A DNA stretch of 64,000 nucleotides, from contig JAJDEH010000065.1 in assembly GCA_029259935.1 (NCBI GenBank), positions 1 to 64,000 on the forward strand, read 5' to 3'. The position numbers and the translations under genes were made by a program. Origin of the DNA: Planctomycetota bacterium (GTDB lineage: Bacteria; Planctomycetota; Planctomycetia; Pirellulales; Pirellulaceae). Each line of letters begins with the position of its first letter. Position 1 is the first letter of the stretch. Under the pieces are notes generated by a model that worked only from the letters and a program-made list of their open reading frames with translations, had not been told where the DNA came from and did not search any database. Positions 62,968-64,000 of this stretch are shown one piece after another.

Positions 62968-64000
62968 ATAGACGTTCGGAAAGATTTCACCAAGCGCGCT
63001 GGAACGAGCCGGTGATTTTCGAACTTGATAGCGCGGGGCAGCGCGGTATTGACGCCCCGCGTGTTTCGGATGAAATCCGCCGAGTGGTGGGTGATGGCCT
63101 TTCCCAACTGCCCGAGGGCACCCGCCGGAAAGAGGCACCGCGTCTGCCACGCCTTGGGCAAATGCAAGTCCTGAAGCACTACCTGCGTCTGTCGCAGGAG
63201 ACGTTGGGGGCCGATTTCAACGTCGACGTCGGCCAGGGAACCTGCACGATTAAGTACAGTCCCAAAGTCAATGAACAGTTGGTGCGTTCGCACAAGCTGG
63301 CCGACGTGCATCCGTTGCAAGACACGGGGACGACTCAGGGCTCGCTGGCCATCATCCACGAGACGGAACGGTTTTTGTGTGAAGTCTCCGGCATGGATCG
63401 TTTTACGTTTCAACCGCGCAGCGGCGCGCAAGCCATCCTGGCGATGGCATCGATGGTGCGGGCTTACCATGAGAGTCGGGGCGAAGCGGGGCGTGATGAA
63501 GTCATCACCACGATGTTTTCGCATCCGTCGGACGCGGCCGCCGCGCACGTGTTGGGTTACAAGATAATTACTCTGCAACAGGATGAAGTGACCGGGCTGC
63601 CGAAACTAGCGGACCTGCGGGAGGCGGTCTCCGATCGCACTGCCGCGATGTTCATCACGAATCCCGAAGACACCGGTATTTTCAATCCAAGAATCCACGA
63701 GTTTACTGACGTCGTTCATCAAGCGGGTGGAATCTGCTGCTACGATCAGGCGAATGCCAACGGAATACTGGGCATCACGCGTGCCCGCGAGGCCGGCTTC
63801 GACACCTGCTTCTTCAATCTGCACAAGACGTTTTCGATTCCTCATGCCTGCGGCGGACCGGCCGTGGGTGCCGTGGGGGTTCGCGATTGCCTGATCCCTT
63901 ACTTGCCCAAGCCCACGATTGCCAAGGTGGGTGAAGGGTACACACTCAATTTCAATTGCCCGCACAGTATTGGGAAAGTCAGTTCGTTTCTGGGCGTGGT
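62964..64000 (+). CDS. Divergent glycine dehydrogenase subunit 2-like protein (GcvPB-like), 3' end missing
   Basis: The ORF runs from the ATG overlapping the GcvPA-like stop (ATGA) to the window edge, 345 codons. It has the GcvPB features: the block GQGTCTIKYSP in place of the usual G-S-C-T-M-K-Y-N-P, the segment CYDQANANGILG, and the PLP lysine in FFNLHKTFSIPHACGGP. It would decarboxylate glycine or a related amino acid with PLP as partner of the upstream subunit. As with the partner, several usually invariant residues differ. Confidence 0.78.
   Translation, partial: MNRRSERFHQARWNEPVIFELDSAGQRGIDAPRVSDEIRRVVGDGLSQLPEGTRRKEAPRLPRLGQMQVLKHYLRLSQETLGADFNVDVGQGTCTIKYSPKVNEQLVRSHKLADVHPLQDTGTTQGSLAIIHETERFLCEVSGMDRFTFQPRSGAQAILAMASMVRAYHESRGEAGRDEVITTMFSHPSDAAAAHVLGYKIITLQQDEVTGLPKLADLREAVSDRTAAMFITNPEDTGIFNPRIHEFTDVVHQAGGICCYDQANANGILGITRAREAGFDTCFFNLHKTFSIPHACGGPAVGAVGVRDCLIPYLPKPTIAKVGEGYTLNFNCPHSIGKVSSFLGV

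Noticed and set aside
62580..63578. Antisense ORF of 332 codons across the GcvPA/GcvPB-like genes
   Set aside because: It spans two genes with clear PLP-enzyme motifs on the plus strand.
1..64000. CRISPR arrays, insertion sequences, rRNA genes and integrases
   Set aside because: I looked for regular direct repeats with spacers, transposase DDE/HUH motifs, rRNA conserved cores and tyrosine recombinase motifs and saw none.

Overview
The window is bacterial chromosomal DNA from a planctomycete, most likely from the Pirellulales side of the phylum. The evidence is the set of phylum-specific families: three copies of the PSCyt1/DUF1549/DUF1553 ('PSD1') cytochrome-type protein, each followed by a Tat-exported DUF1501 protein; three sulfatases; a 2129-residue Ser/Thr kinase with zinc ribbon, WD40 and TPR regions, divergent from an ECF-like sigma factor; a secreted protein with an LEPR-XLL-like N-terminus; and an ECF sigma/FecR pair leading into a PSD1 operon. 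Both edges cut genes: the LEPR-like protein at the left and a GcvPB-like protein at the right.

Layout. 1-3 kb: LEPR-like surface protein (minus), two paralogous XRE-HTH/NTF2-like regulators, and an orphan zinc-ribbon ORF that copies the first 35 residues of the neighbouring kinase. 3-10.5 kb: giant kinase and divergent sigma factor. 10.5-14.4 kb: two sulfatases and a small Cys-rich secreted protein. 14.4-20.2 kb: class I glutamine amidotransferase, bioA, a stand-alone SAM-hydroxide-adenosyltransferase C-domain-like protein and a PQQ-propeller protein. 21.0-24.1 kb: a dense array of 20 recognisable tRNA genes for 16 amino acids, with extra RNA hairpins, one tiny gene, one broken gene and an intrinsic terminator-like hairpin at each end. 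24.5-29 kb: two PAS-LuxR regulators, a di-heme cytochrome c peroxidase-like gene with a degraded second copy, and a divergent OxyR with both redox cysteines and a near-consensus OxyR box. 29-36.8 kb: multi-domain SGNH esterase, PSD1 and DUF1501. 36.8-43.6 kb: housekeeping genes clpS, M20 peptidase, serS, ACT protein, PH-domain protein, nrdR, polyprenyl synthase and moaC. 43.7-45.9 kb: glycosyltransferase/TPR remnant and a HEAT-repeat protein. 46.1-60.2 kb: ECF sigma, FecR, PSD1, DUF1501, LamG-PSD1 and DUF1501 in one tightly overlapped run, with a convergent sulfatase. 60.4-64 kb: GntR regulator and a divergent GcvPA/GcvPB-like pair.

The most unusual region is the tRNA array. None of its genes encodes CCA; instead all 20 have the dinucleotide CT immediately after the discriminator base. 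Several tRNAs are structurally relaxed (missing U8, class I Leu tRNAs, an Asn tRNA with an ambiguous 5' half), yet identity bases such as G-1:C73 of His and G73 of Ser, Asp and Trp are kept. One small ORF begins two bases after a tRNA 3' end, so tRNA processing could create a leaderless mRNA. The second notable system is the OxyR/cytochrome c peroxidase divergon, with Cys199 and Cys208 at exactly the E. coli positions and a box covering the oxyR start codon. All function assignments come from reading sequence and motifs; no database or folding program was run.
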